From the NCBI RefSeq assembly GCF_002156385.1, contig NZ_MVJM01000007.1, positions 1 to 61,023 of the forward strand: 61,023 nt of DNA. The letters run 5' to 3'. The position numbers were made by a program, and so were the translations under genes. Position 1 is the first letter of the stretch; the number at the start of each line of letters is the position of its first letter. The notes beneath the pieces were generated by a model that was given only the letters and a program-made list of their open reading frames with translations, made no database searches and was not told where the DNA came from. This document shows positions 8,714-17,792 of the stretch, one piece after another. Source of the DNA: Halalkalibacter urbisdiaboli. GTDB taxonomy: Bacteria; Bacillota; Bacilli; Bacillales; Bacillaceae_D.

Positions 8714-10132
8714 TTAGAATATGAACGTAACACCTACATATAAGACGGACGTAATTCCAGCTGCAATTAATGCTGGTTTTAATTTATATTTAGCGTAATC
8801 CATAACTGAAAGACCTAATATTTTTGCAATTGTATTCGTATCATCACTTAACGGCGAAGCAAAGGCACCGAAAGATCCACTTGCAAAAACAGCACCGATG
8901 ACTAACGGAAGCGAAACATCCGCAACGGTTGCAAGTGATAGGCCAAGTGGCATTAAAATCCCCCAAGTCCCCCACGCCGAACCGATAAAATATGAAACCG
9001 CAGCACCAAATATAAAAATGAGCGGAGCAATGAACATTTGTGGAATCCAACCTGAATGTGCTGTAACAAAAGCAGAAAAACCTAAATCATCCGTGACAGC
9101 TGAAAGACCCCAAACAATCGATAGCAATAAAATGACCGACATTAACTCATTTCCACCCTCAATAAATCCACCGACAAGTTCGTCTAACTTAAAGCGTTGA
9201 AATAGATAGAACGCCATCGATACTAACACGGTAATAATAAGTGCAATCACCATCGCATCAAGGACATCCGCTTTAATAAATGCTTCCAAAAAACCAAAGC
9301 CTTGAACATGGCCATCCCACCATGTTAAAAATAACGTCAAACCTATAACTAAAACCAAGGGAAGCAAAAGGTTCATCGGTTTTATCGGTAATTCTTTCGC
9401 AACCGAAGGATGACAATCATGCCAATCCTCTAATTCTTCTTCTACTTCCTGCTCGTTAATTTGCATTGGAGCATTTGATTTTTCTTTCGAATGATGGAAA
9501 AAGCTTAAATATACCCCTAAAACAATGGTTACAATCGAAAAAAAGTTAAAAGGAATACTCTGGATAAATAATGAGTAAGGATCAGAAGTAATCCCTTGGT
9601 TATCTGCTGCTATTTGAATAATCGAAACCATATAACCTACAAATGCCGTCGCTACTGGGATGAGAACGATAATAGGTGTAGCTGTTGTCTCAATTACAAA
9701 ACCTAGTTCCGCTGTCGTCATTTTTACTTTTTTCAGCAACGCTCTCATAATTGGCGCGATCGTAACAAAGCGAAAGGTAGGAGCAACGAAGGTTCCTATC
9801 GTTGAGACATATGTAAGCATAAGCGCTTGTTTTCGTGTTTGGATTCTTTCCGCTGCTTTTTCAACAAATCCTCTAATTCCTCCCGTCATTTTAATCATGC
9901 CCACAAGCCCAGAAAATGCATATAAAAAGACAATAATTTTTATATTATTCGTATCAATCAATGCTTGAACAACATAGACGAACATTGATTGGATCCCGCC
10001 AAGAATAGTCGGTTCCATCAGATAAGCCCCCACTAACAAGCCAAGAAATAGACCGGGTAGAACTTGTTTTGTATAGATGGCAACAGGAATAACGACTAAA
10101 AATGGGAGAATCGATAACCAGCTTGATTCCAT
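8714..10132 (-). CDS. Na+/H+ antiporter NhaC-family membrane protein
   Basis: This polytopic protein of 472 residues has about 11-12 hydrophobic segments and a central acidic cytoplasmic loop with EQEVEEELEDWHDCHP (about 230-250). It matches the NhaC-like Na+/H+ antiporter superfamily: the GLFLGLLVGAYL start, TGGIRGFVEKAA, VAPTFRFVTIAPIMR and a C-terminal half with YFIGSAWGTWGILMPLG and SPLSDDTNTIAK. In alkaliphiles such carriers exchange external protons for cytoplasmic Na+. Some members are amino acid or organic-acid/Na+ exchangers, so the substrate is not certain. The ribosome site AAAGGTGAT favours the ATG at 10132 over upstream starts. It is convergent with no neighbour and ends in its own terminator. 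Confidence 0.8.
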   Translation of the reverse strand: MESSWLSILPFLVVIPVAIYTKQVLPGLFLGLLVGAYLMEPTILGGIQSMFVYVVQALIDTNNIKIIVFLYAFSGLVGMIKMTGGIRGFVEKAAERIQTRKQALMLTYVSTIGTFVAPTFRFVTIAPIMRALLKKVKMTTAELGFVIETTATPIIVLIPVATAFVGYMVSIIQIAADNQGITSDPYSLFIQSIPFNFFSIVTIVLGVYLSFFHHSKEKSNAPMQINEQEVEEELEDWHDCHPSVAKELPIKPMNLLLPLVLVIGLTLFLTWWDGHVQGFGFLEAFIKADVLDAMVIALIITVLVSMAFYLFQRFKLDELVGGFIEGGNELMSVILLLSIVWGLSAVTDDLGFSAFVTAHSGWIPQMFIAPLIFIFGAAVSYFIGSAWGTWGILMPLGLSLATVADVSLPLVIGAVFASGSFGAFASPLSDDTNTIAKILGLSVMDYAKYKLKPALIAAGITSVLYVGVTFIF

Positions 10133-10225
10133 CAACATCACCTTTATTGTATCCGACTTAAACATTCATACTGTCTTAGGTTGTGATGGAACCGGAATAA
10201 TATACTTGGACTATTTTCATAATCT

Positions 10226-10281
10226 AAATAAAACAAAGGCTGTGCCAAAAAGGGTGTTTATTAACCTTTTGGCACAGCCTT
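10226..10281 (-). terminator. intrinsic terminator of RNase J (repeat-family stem-loop)
   Basis: A 17-bp near-perfect stem, AAGGCTGTGCCAAAAAGG with CCTTTTGGCACAGCCTT, stands about 10 nt past the RNase J stop. The minus-strand tail is TGTTTTATTT. The same stem sequence recurs at 29571-29611 and, in variant form, at 14437-14485, so this is a dispersed terminator-type element. Confidence 0.82.
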
Positions 10282-10290
10282 CATCTCTAA

Positions 10291-11964
10291 TTACACTTCA
10301 ATTATTATCGGTAAAATCATCGGCTTTCTCTTAATTTGTGCAAAGAGATATTGTCCTACTGATTTTTTCACGGCTTGTTTAATCGCATTCCATTGATGTT
10401 TATCCGCTTTAGTTAAATCATGAACGGTTTTTGAAATAAGGCGATTGACATCTTGTAAAAGTTCCTCTGCATCTCTATTATAAACAAATCCACGAGAGAT
10501 AGTATCAGGATCTGAAACAAGCTTGCCATCTCGTTTACTCATTGTCAAAACAATCACTAACATGCCATCCTCTGAAAGCTGCTTACGGTCACGTAACACA
10601 ATTTCACCTACATCCCCAACACCGACACCATCAACATACGTATTTCCAGCGTGCACGTGACGAGTTTGTCTTGCCACAGAATGTTGAATGTCGACTACGT
10701 CCCCATTTTTCATAATAAACGTGTTTCCTTGTTCAACCCCAACAGATTCAGCTAGTAAACGATGGTGGTGCAGCATTCGATATTCCCCGTGTATAGGGAT
10801 TAAATATTTTGGTTTCATTAATGTAAGCATAAGCTTTAAGTCCTCTTGGTAGCCGTGGCCAGAAACATGCATTCCAGATGAGCTACCCGAACCATATATC
10901 ACATTCGCTCCAAGGGTAAATAAATTATCGACGATTCGTGTAATTCCTCTCTCATTCCCTGGAATTGGGCCTGCCGCAAAGATAACCGTATCTCCAGCCA
11001 GTACATCAACCCCTCGGAAGTTCCCCGTAGACAAACGCGATAACGCAGCCATCGGTTCACCTTGACTTCCCGTACATAAAATCGCTACGTTCTCAGGAGC
11101 CAGATCGTTAATTTGATTTTGATCAATCAACATACCATCAGGAACAGTTAAATACCCCCGCTCCATTGCAACTTCAACGACATTAACCATACTTCGACCG
11201 AGTAAGACAAGCTTTCGCCCTGTTTTCCATGCAGCATCTATAACTTGTTGAACACGACTAATATTTGAAGCAAACGTAGATACAATAACTTTACGCTCGG
11301 CTCTTATAAATGCCTCTTCAACATGCTTTCCAACCATTTGCTCAGATGGAGTTAAGCCTGGTCGTTCAGCATTTGTACTTTCTGAAAGAAGAAGCAACAC
11401 ACCTTCTTTTCCGAGTTCAGCCATTTTGTGAACATCTGAATGCTCCTTCGTCGCAGGGGTCAAATCAAATTTAAAGTCTCCTGTATGTACGATATTTCCT
11501 TCTGGAGTCCGAAAAACAATCCCTAAACAATCAGGAATACTATGATTTACTTTAAAAAATTCAACACGAATATCATCAAATGTCAGATTCGAATTTGAAT
11601 CAATCTCAATTAATTCAGTCTCTCTTAACAATTTATGCTCCCTTAGCTTTAATTCAATTAAACCTAATGTAAATCGTGTTGCATATACAGGAACATTTAA
11701 TTTTTTCAAAAAGAATGGGATTCCCCCAATATGATCTTCATGCCCATGTGTAACAATTAACGCTCGAACTTTTTCTTTATTTTCAATAAGGTAACTAATG
11801 TCAGGAATAATTAAATCGATTCCTAATAAACTTTCATCAGGAAACTTATTCCCACAGTCAATAATGAATATATCATTCGCATATTCGATGGCATACATAT
11901 TTTTTCCGATTTCATTTAAACCACCTAAAGCAAAAATGGATACTACATTTTCTTGTGTACTCAA
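10291..11964 (-). CDS. ribonuclease J
   Basis: RNase J is a metallo-beta-lactamase/beta-CASP 5'-3' exonuclease and endonuclease in mRNA decay and rRNA processing. The 557-residue product carries the intact zinc motif HGHEDH (residues 73-78), HTGDFKFD, the beta-CASP blocks LCTGSQGEPMAALSRL and SGHGYQEDLKLML, and the family C-terminus RKPMILPIIIEV. The catalytic motif is of the J1 type. Several blocks (PDISYLIE, ESTNAERPG, VDGVGVGDVGEIVLRDR) read more like J2, so assignment to rnjA or rnjB, or to a third paralogue, is left open. The start is a TTG at 11964 after GGGAGG. It has its own terminator. Confidence 0.92.
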   Translation of the reverse strand: MSTQENVVSIFALGGLNEIGKNMYAIEYANDIFIIDCGNKFPDESLLGIDLIIPDISYLIENKEKVRALIVTHGHEDHIGGIPFFLKKLNVPVYATRFTLGLIELKLREHKLLRETELIEIDSNSNLTFDDIRVEFFKVNHSIPDCLGIVFRTPEGNIVHTGDFKFDLTPATKEHSDVHKMAELGKEGVLLLLSESTNAERPGLTPSEQMVGKHVEEAFIRAERKVIVSTFASNISRVQQVIDAAWKTGRKLVLLGRSMVNVVEVAMERGYLTVPDGMLIDQNQINDLAPENVAILCTGSQGEPMAALSRLSTGNFRGVDVLAGDTVIFAAGPIPGNERGITRIVDNLFTLGANVIYGSGSSSGMHVSGHGYQEDLKLMLTLMKPKYLIPIHGEYRMLHHHRLLAESVGVEQGNTFIMKNGDVVDIQHSVARQTRHVHAGNTYVDGVGVGDVGEIVLRDRKQLSEDGMLVIVLTMSKRDGKLVSDPDTISRGFVYNRDAEELLQDVNRLISKTVHDLTKADKHQWNAIKQAVKKSVGQYLFAQIKRKPMILPIIIEV

Positions 11965-11974
11965 GATTGTTGCC

Positions 11975-12325
11975 TCCCTCTTTATATACTACTTTTTAGT
12001 ATGTCCCTTATTTATTTTCTTTATAAGGAAGGGGGGATTATGGAGGCCACTGAAAAGCCCCTTGAAAGTCATAATAGAAAGCAGCACTGGCTCCGCACAT
12101 TGCTTCGAGAAGAATCAAAACAGGTAAATTCTTAAAAATACTAGATTAAAACAAAATTTCTGAAATTTTTTCTTGCCCCCTTAAAACAGGCTGTCCATTC
12201 GTATAGAGTGACTAAGGACCTTCTTCCTTTTTATGTGCATTTTTATTGGGTGGTCGGGGTTGAGCCACCCAATAAATAATAAACAGCGGAATATTTGTTT
12301 TAATATAAACTATTCAATTTTAAAG
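11975..12325. other. intergenic region with hairpin and repeat fragment
   Basis: The segment 12040-12115 contains GGCTCCGCACATTGCTT, also found (one mismatch) at about 36529-36545, suggesting a decayed dispersed element. An 11-bp perfect inverted repeat, TTATTGGGTGG with CCACCCAATAA (12243-12275), could fold in RNA on either strand but lacks a T-tract. No gene was recognised. Confidence 0.4.
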
Positions 12326-12332
12326 GATGTTA

Positions 12333-13205
12333 TCAAAACGAAAAAACATGATTTCCTATCACTTTAGAAACCGTCCGACTCCGAATCCACTGATCATCGG
12401 TTTTGTCCGGATTAAAAAAATAGAGAGAGCCGTTTGTCGGATCCTCACCTCGTATTGCTCGTTTTGCTGCTTCAATACTCTTAGCATCGGGTTCAGCAGA
12501 ATAGATTTCGCCACTTGCTGCTGGACTAAATTGATAGTGACCACCATGTTCCTCTAATATGACGTCTTTTACACGTTCAGGAAACTCTTCATGTTCTATT
12601 CGATTTATAATCACTGCACCAACAGCAATCTGCCCCTCGATTGATTCACCTCTCGCCTCACAATAAATCATTTTAGCAAGCCATTCGAGATCATCTTCAT
12701 CCATTTCAATTTCTTTTTCGGTTCGTTCCGGAATCACTATTGACTCTTCCAAATTCGGCAGTTTATTGATTTCAGACAATAGATTATCTGTTTCTTCATA
12801 AGGCTGTAAGATGTCTTCAATATCTAAAGACGCATCTGTTAAGAGAGACCCTTCATCCCCTTCTATTGAATCGGTCATAGAACGCTCAGCGCGCTTCTCA
12901 TCCTTAACAGTTAGTAATCGTTTATCCTGCTCGGTTGCATCGTCTGTCTCAGCTGTAACACTTTTCTCTGTACCTAACACGAAGGAAGTCACTAGCAAAG
13001 CTCCTCCCATTATCTTGACAACGCCTTCTTTTAAGTCAGGGAGTTTATTTTTTATAAAACGAGTAGCTTCTTTCTCAAGCGTTTCTTTATCTTCAGCCCG
13101 TCTCCCTAACTCCTCCGAAATCTCCTCATAGGATTGACTCATATACAAAAGTACGTCACATCCATTTTTACTTTCTGTTACTTTATAATCACTAAATGAA
13201 TACAA
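12333..13205 (-). CDS. cell wall hydrolase, SleB/CwlJ catalytic domain
   Basis: The 290-residue protein ends in a SleB-type hydrolase domain (about 170-290) with the YCEARGE motif (catalytic Glu), QIAVGAVIINR, the SP..SGEIYS block and a C-terminal SLYFFNP ... SRTVSKVIGNHVF. These enzymes cleave cortex or cell-wall peptidoglycan. The N-terminal part has a short amphipathic region, one hydrophobic segment (IMGGALLVTSFVLG) and an acidic linker (about 90-165). There is no LysM domain, unlike the second SleB-domain gene at 54692. The start is taken as TTG 13205, since AAAGGGGGTG precedes it at good spacing. Confidence 0.82.
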   Translation of the reverse strand: MYSFSDYKVTESKNGCDVLLYMSQSYEEISEELGRRAEDKETLEKEATRFIKNKLPDLKEGVVKIMGGALLVTSFVLGTEKSVTAETDDATEQDKRLLTVKDEKRAERSMTDSIEGDEGSLLTDASLDIEDILQPYEETDNLLSEINKLPNLEESIVIPERTEKEIEMDEDDLEWLAKMIYCEARGESIEGQIAVGAVIINRIEHEEFPERVKDVILEEHGGHYQFSPAASGEIYSAEPDAKSIEAAKRAIRGEDPTNGSLYFFNPDKTDDQWIRSRTVSKVIGNHVFSF

Positions 13206-13327
13206 GTGAACACCCCCTTTTAAACTTACTCTCCCCAATCTTGAGCTTTTCTAAAATATGTGAAATGTAGCACCTAGAAAGAACATTTGACTAAATTCAC
13301 TCTATAAACCTTGATAAAACGCCAAAT

Positions 13328-13367
13328 AGAAAAAGCGTGTTCTGAAAAAAGATTGCTCAAAACACGC
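13328..13367 (-). terminator. intrinsic terminator without an obvious intact gene
   Basis: On the minus strand GCGTGTT pairs with AACACGC (19-nt loop) and is followed by TTTTTC. Only the coding remnant at 13412-13543 lies upstream of it, which suggests that the remnant was once the end of a real gene. Confidence 0.6.
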
Positions 13368-13411
13368 GTAGTATATTCATTTAAAGCTTTATAAAAAAAT
13401 GCTCATTTCTA

Positions 13412-13543
13412 TCAAGTTCCGGCAATGTTGACTGTTCGATAACGACTGGAAGAAGCCTTTGACGACTCTTCTGCCAGTTCTCTAAACTCTTTGGATTCCT
13501 CTGGTCTCTGTATCCATTTCGCTATTGGAGAAATTCCATTTTC
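13412..13543 (-). pseudogene. possible 3' remnant of an unidentified gene
   Basis: A 43-codon open frame without a start codon ends at 13412. It reads like protein (GISPIAKWIQRPEESKEF, then RELAEESSKASSSRYRTV) and is followed 45 nt later by a good terminator. I cannot name the family. The upstream end runs into the CPBP gene region on the other strand, so the 5' part is missing. Confidence 0.3.
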
Positions 13544-13622
13544 TCACCATTTAATTTCCAAGCTTCTAGACCACAGATTTTCACATAAATATATACAAGC
13601 CTTAATTCTTATGGAGGTTATC

Positions 13623-14387
13623 ATGAAGCTTTTCGACATGTCTTTACTGACTAAACGACTTGAACTAGTAGGATCTTTCTCTACTCCTAGAGCAATATTA
13701 AGTTTAGCTACAGTATTTATACCAATTACGTTAATAAATGAACAATTTTTAAGCTCTGTTTATTTGCAAATACTCATTATGTATTCTTCTATTACAATCC
13801 TTGGCTTTCTAATTGGCGGACAGGACTTATTAAACTACCTACAAAAAGTTAATTATTCATGGAAAAAAACCTTCAAAATAGCAATTATTATTTACGTGGC
13901 AAATATGATTTTAACCTATTTAGGAATTTTATTAGTCGGTTCAGATCCACAAGGAATCGCTGGAAAAGAAGATAGTATTTATGTTTTCTTTAAGAACCTA
14001 TCCCTTCTTCCCTTCATTGGATTTGGAGAAGAAATATTTAGACTGCTTACCTTTCTTGGCTTTTTCTCATTATTGCTAGGAAATATTTATGTTAGATTTA
14101 TTACAGCAAGCGTATTAACGTCGTGTCTTTTTGGCCTTATGCACACCTTTGATTATCCACTGGCAACATTTCTCCCACTCGCTTTAGGTGCTATACCAGT
14201 TATTGTGTTAACCATTTACTATAAAAGTGTGTTACCAGCAATTATTCAACACCTACTATTGGACGGATTAAGTTTTCTAGCACACCTTGAACAAATTGGC
14301 GAGTGGTTAGCTGGTACAATAATACTATTTGCTGTATTCATTTGGATATTTAGAAAGTATTTCATTAAATCCAAGGATACTACATAA
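13623..14387 (+). CDS. CPBP-family intramembrane metalloprotease
   Basis: This polytopic membrane protein of 254 residues has the three motifs of the CPBP (Abi/CAAX protease) family: FGEEIFRLL (EExxxR-type pair), FGLMHTF (FxxxH) and IIQHLLLD (HxxxD). Family members are glutamic or metallo intramembrane proteases involved in bacteriocin immunity, prenyl-protein processing or signalling. The target here is unknown. The ATG at 13623 has GGAGG at 13611-13615. The frame runs upstream to 13491 without a ribosome site, so the shorter start was chosen. It is monocistronic with its own terminator. Confidence 0.85.
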   Translation: MKLFDMSLLTKRLELVGSFSTPRAILSLATVFIPITLINEQFLSSVYLQILIMYSSITILGFLIGGQDLLNYLQKVNYSWKKTFKIAIIIYVANMILTYLGILLVGSDPQGIAGKEDSIYVFFKNLSLLPFIGFGEEIFRLLTFLGFFSLLLGNIYVRFITASVLTSCLFGLMHTFDYPLATFLPLALGAIPVIVLTIYYKSVLPAIIQHLLLDGLSFLAHLEQIGEWLAGTIILFAVFIWIFRKYFIKSKDTT

Positions 14388-14436
14388 AGCTTCGATTAAT
14401 TCAAAAAGGTGCTATCTAAAAAACTTAAAGCAAGTA

Positions 14437-14485
14437 AGGCAGTGCCAAAAGGTTTAAAAAAATCTTTGGCACTGCCTCTTTTTTG
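14437..14485 (+). terminator. intrinsic terminator of the CPBP gene (repeat-family stem-loop)
   Basis: AGGCAGTGCCAAA pairs with TTTGGCACTGCCT, followed by CTTTTTT. It is a variant of the stem-loops at 10236 and 29571. Confidence 0.88.
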
Positions 14486-14603
14486 CTTAGAAACGTCTGG
14501 GCTCAACTAAGATAAGTGCATTTATCATGCTTTACAAAGAAACAGTCTCATTATCTCATTTTCATAGATGTAATGTTATTATAACTCACCTCATAACCTC
14601 ACC

Positions 14604-15991
14604 TTAAACCAACGTTAATAACTGAATATACAGGAGACCCACTAAAAGAAGCATCACGGCAAACAAAATATTTGTACGGAAGCCATTATCAATTAAACTT
14701 CGTCCGTTTTGACTACTAATTAATAGTAAAGGAACAGTAACAGGTGCAATAATAATTGTCACAGAAACACCAAGTAATAATGACAATGCTACTAAATCAG
14801 TCGGATAACCACCTGGAACTCCACTTAAAATTCCAGAAAGTAGCACCATCACCGGAATAGGCGGAAAACCACAAAAGCCGAGTAAGATCACAACGAAAGT
14901 TAAACCAACTAGGATATTTACGTTCAACCAGTTGATAGCTACTAAAAAGAATGAAAATAATTCCTGCCCATAACCTGTTTCCTTTAGGGTTCCAACTAAA
15001 ACGCCTGCAGAAAAATTAGGAGCATTTCCTTTTTCTTTTTCCCTAAATCCTCTGTCACTAGACGAATCCACAAACGTTTATACTGTGCTACGTTTCGATT
15101 ACTAACAAAATAAAGCGTTGTAATTACAACAATAATAACAGGGGCCGAAAGCAAAATGTTTATGTTTAGCCATTGTGTCATAGCTAAAATCCCCCCCATA
15201 AGAAGCGCAACCCAAAACAAAAATTTCCCAACAAGCCCATCGAGGCTTTCATCAGATCGTGCTGAGAGATCAGGTATGACCTCAAAGGTAATTTGCTTCC
15301 GATTCAGTTGCAAACGGTACATAATTACACAAAGAATAAAGCCGACACAAGCCAAACCAAACCCCTTTACCATTGTTGGTAATAACGGAGCATTTGTACC
15401 TGCAATCACATAAGCAAACGCCGGATGGACAGCCGTCCATAATACTGTTAATGTAAAACCCCTCATAATTGCACTACTTAAAGTAAAATCCCATGCCTCC
15501 TTTACAGCTGACTCTTTTTTCGCGTTACGAAACATATGATACACAAAAGGAATCCCTCCAACTGTCATAAAGGAAGAAACAAAGTGTGACAAAGCCGCAA
15601 CAAGAGTATAAAACCGAGTTGGCGTTGTAATATATTGTTTACCACAAATCAAAAGAGCTTTTACATAAGGCCGGTCGCCAATTATCCAACTGACAAGACT
15701 AAACAAAATAACAAGCGGGATAATCGAACTCATCTCGCGCAGTCCTATCCATAAAACAACCGGAGAGGAAGAAGTAACTCCCAAAATAACAATTGAAACA
15801 GTGATTAAACAAACAGGGAGAATCATACTCCGTTTCGAACTTACAAAAAAAATAGATAAAAGCATCAATAAACCCGCACCAGAAATAAATTCCCCCAGAA
15901 GAGTTAGGTTCCAGACTGTTGAAAGAAAATATAATAGAATAAAAGCAACGAGTGAATAAACAAAAAGTTTATTTATTATAAAAGATAGCAT
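14604..15991 (-). pseudogene. putative permease, split by a frameshift
   Basis: Two overlapping minus-strand frames together form one polytopic membrane protein of about 460 residues. The N-terminal part (15991 to about 15040, about nine hydrophobic segments) continues in another frame from about 15040 to 14604 (four more segments). The frames join in an A-rich run, GGGAAAAAGAAAAAGG, at about 15025-15045. The first frame would otherwise end at 14996 with a nonsense tail. The start at 15991 follows AAGGAGAGAG. The family is not firmly recognised; TM pattern and motifs such as SFMTVGGIPFVYHM and GGYPTDLVAL suggest an ion- or organic-acid-type permease. A real mutation, an assembly error in the homopolymer, or a recoding site are all possible. 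Confidence 0.7.
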
Positions 15992-16224
15992 CTTTCTCTC
16001 TCCTTAGAGCACCATATAGTTCCTTCTTTTGAGTTTGTGATGAATATTGAAAACCTTTGTCAATCATACCTGAGTTTATAAATTTTTACTGATTATATGC
16101 TTACTTCCAAAAACTTTAATGGAAATAAAGCAGTTTTATTAAAATTCTTACACAGGACAAGCTTTTTGCCGTCACAAATATCTTACGGACACATCTTTTT
16201 CACCACCTACACGCAATTTTTGTA

Positions 16225-16260
16225 CAATTCAAAAAAGCATAACCCGATTGGGCTATGCTT
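16225..16260 (-). terminator. intrinsic terminator after orphan 5S rRNA
   Basis: On the minus strand, AAGCATAGCCC pairs with GGGTTATGCTT (tetraloop) and is followed by TTTTG. It directly follows the 5S 3' end, as in a normal rrn operon. Confidence 0.88.
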
Positions 16261-16265
16261 TATCT

Positions 16266-16381
16266 GCTTGGCAACGTCTTACTCTCGCAGGAGGAATCCT
16301 CCAACTACCATCAGCGCAAAAGAGCTTAACGCTCGTGTTCGGCATGGGAACGGGTGTGACCTCTTCGCTATCGCCACCAAA
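16266..16381 (-). rRNA. rrf: 5S ribosomal RNA, orphan copy
   Basis: The minus strand begins TTTGGTGGCGATAGCGAAGA and carries the full 5S consensus, including CCCATGCCGAACACG and GCGAGAGTAAGACGTTGCC; length about 116 nt. It differs from the 5S copy at 59950 at about seven sites. Two of these are compensatory (GGAGG/CCTCC instead of GGGGG/CCCCC), so the fold is kept. No 23S or 16S gene precedes it. An rrn-type promoter lies only about 290 bp upstream. See the finding on the orphan 5S. Confidence 0.93.
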
Positions 16382-16672
16382 ACTTGTCCGCCGCATTCTA
16401 GCGACAGGAATATTAATCATTTAACAACAAGTAACTTTTTCCAAACCTTTTTAAAGCCACATTTGCCGTTTCAATCATCGAGTTTCAAACCACCACTTCT
16501 AAAAGTGGGTGTTTGCAGAACTGTTTCAGACGTCCTCTAGCGTTCAAGGCTTGTCATCCACAATACAATGTAAAACTCCCGATATAAGCTTAAAGGTTGA
16601 AACATGTATTTACACGAACAACGTAGCCTGTATAAAAGAACTTGTTCGTCGCATCTCTTATTGACATTTATT
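16382..16672 (-). other. leader between rrn-type promoter and orphan 5S
   Basis: About 290 bp read on the minus strand. The first part keeps the rrn leader block GAGATGCGA ... AAGTTCTTT seen at the left window edge. No recognisable 16S, 23S or tRNA sequence follows. The hairpin CCACTTCTAAAAGTGG (16493-16508) and an ACTTGT/ACAAGT pair flanking the start of 5S are the only structures noticed. Confidence 0.5.
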
Positions 16673-16701
16673 ATCATAACATAATAATTTATTCCACGCA
16701 A
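16673..16701 (-). promoter_or_regulatory. rrn-type promoter driving orphan 5S
   Basis: On the minus strand, -35 TTGCGT (16696-16701), 17-bp spacer and -10 TATGAT (16673-16678). The spacer AATAAATTATTATGT is shared almost exactly with the promoter at 136-164. Confidence 0.7.
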
Positions 16702-16866
16702 CATATTTTATGATATTTTATATATATAAATTAAATTATATCTAATATAAACTTTTAATAATGTACCACACTAATTAATTCTACGCAATTGTATTTCCGG
16801 GTAATAATCTACAGCTAGGTTTAATAATTTATCATAATCATAGTTTAATAGCAACCGTTCATTCTC

Positions 16867-17427
16867 CTATAATCGAAATTCTTTTTTAATCATTTGGGCT
16901 GTTTCTTCTGGACTTAACGTTGTGTTATTTATTTTCATATAATTCTCTTTTTGAATTTCTCCTTCATTAGAGTTTAACCTGTACTTTTGCATACTGTTTT
17001 TCAATTCAAGTTCCGACTGTTCGATATTTCTCTTTGTTAGCTTATGTTCTAGCCTATATGGACTTCTATTTCGCTCGAGTCTAGCTTCTATCTCTGCCTC
17101 AAGTTCAACAAAATAAATCTCACCTCCATTCGATTCAAAGATTTCACATACCTCCTCTACAAAATCCCAGTCCTCCTGTTGATCAAAAGCCCAAACAAAG
17201 GTAAAGATGAGGCCATTAATTGTATTATTTTCAGAAACAACTTTAAATATTTCTTTTCGAAATAGCGTTGATAATCGCCAAGTTTCACTACTGAAGCCAA
17301 AAAACGGATAGAGTAGTTCAAGCGTCATATGATTATGGAATAATTTTAATCCTGTTACGTTTTCTAATTCACGGCCTACCGTCATTTTCCCAACGGCTTG
17401 TGGTCCAAAAACAATAATAACCTTCAT
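16867..17427 (-). CDS. P-loop nucleoside/sugar kinase-like ATPase
   Basis: This 186-residue cytoplasmic protein has an N-terminal Walker A motif, FGPQAVGKMT (residues 7-16), and the compact size of AAA_33/shikimate-kinase-like phosphotransferases. A lid-like segment, RLERNRSPYRLEHKLTKRN (about 115-133), carries several Arg. Such proteins phosphorylate small metabolites or antibiotics; the substrate cannot be told. The ATG at 17427 follows GAGAGGAAG. Monocistronic. Confidence 0.82.
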   Translation of the reverse strand: MKVIIVFGPQAVGKMTVGRELENVTGLKLFHNHMTLELLYPFFGFSSETWRLSTLFRKEIFKVVSENNTINGLIFTFVWAFDQQEDWDFVEEVCEIFESNGGEIYFVELEAEIEARLERNRSPYRLEHKLTKRNIEQSELELKNSMQKYRLNSNEGEIQKENYMKINNTTLSPEETAQMIKKEFRL

Positions 17428-17516
17428 TTATTCACTTCCTCTCAATTGATAAAAGCCGGCTTCATCTTTGAAAGAACACGATGGACCTCAAGAACATTCA
17501 CCTTTTCAAAGTATGT

Positions 17517-17555
17517 TTCAAAAAGAAAAAAACCCACGAAAAGCGGATTTTCTTC
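17517..17555 (-). terminator. intrinsic terminator of the 48-aa gene
   Basis: On the minus strand AAAATCCGC pairs with GTGGGTTTT (G-U pairs allowed, loop TTTTC) and is followed by TTTCTTTTTG. It lies just past the stop at 17568. Confidence 0.65.
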
Positions 17556-17567
17556 TTGTACTGTGTC

Positions 17568-17714
17568 TTATTTTTTTAAGTCTGAAGAATCATCATAATC
17601 ATAGCGAAAGCCGTCTTCTTGGACGGATTTCGCTTGTTTTGCTTCCGCATTATCAACTGCACTTTGTACTGACTGTTGCTTATTGCTCATTTTTTTGTTT
17701 TGTTCTTTATCCAC
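17568..17714 (-). CDS. 48-residue hydrophilic protein
   Basis: A short gene with a strong ribosome site (AGGAGGT, 6 nt before GTG 17714) and its own terminator. The product is MDKEQNKKMSNKQQSV, then a Gln/Ala-rich middle and an acidic/aromatic end, EDGFRYDYDDSSDLKK. It has no hydrophobic segment and resembles the small, often sporulation- or stress-expressed hydrophilic proteins of Bacilli. I cannot name the family. Signals at both ends argue that it is real. Confidence 0.65.
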   Translation of the reverse strand: MDKEQNKKMSNKQQSVQSAVDNAEAKQAKSVQEDGFRYDYDDSSDLKK

Positions 17715-17792
17715 GTGAATACCTCCTAGAAACTTAATTCTCCACATTTATTATCTCTAGAAGTTAAAATTGATATTCACCATGTTCATTCT

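Noticed and set aside
12243-12275. Perfect 11-bp hairpin as the terminator of the SleB-domain gene
   Set aside because: Neither strand has a T-tract after the stem. Kept as an inverted repeat of unknown role.
16493-16508. CCACTTCTAAAAGTGG hairpin as an IS200/IS605 end
   Set aside because: There is only a 6-bp stem, with no tnpA or tnpB remnant around it. It lies in the 5S leader.
16097-16540. 147-codon plus-strand open frame
   Set aside because: It overlaps the 5S rRNA gene and its terminator on the opposite strand; no ribosome site and no protein-like composition.
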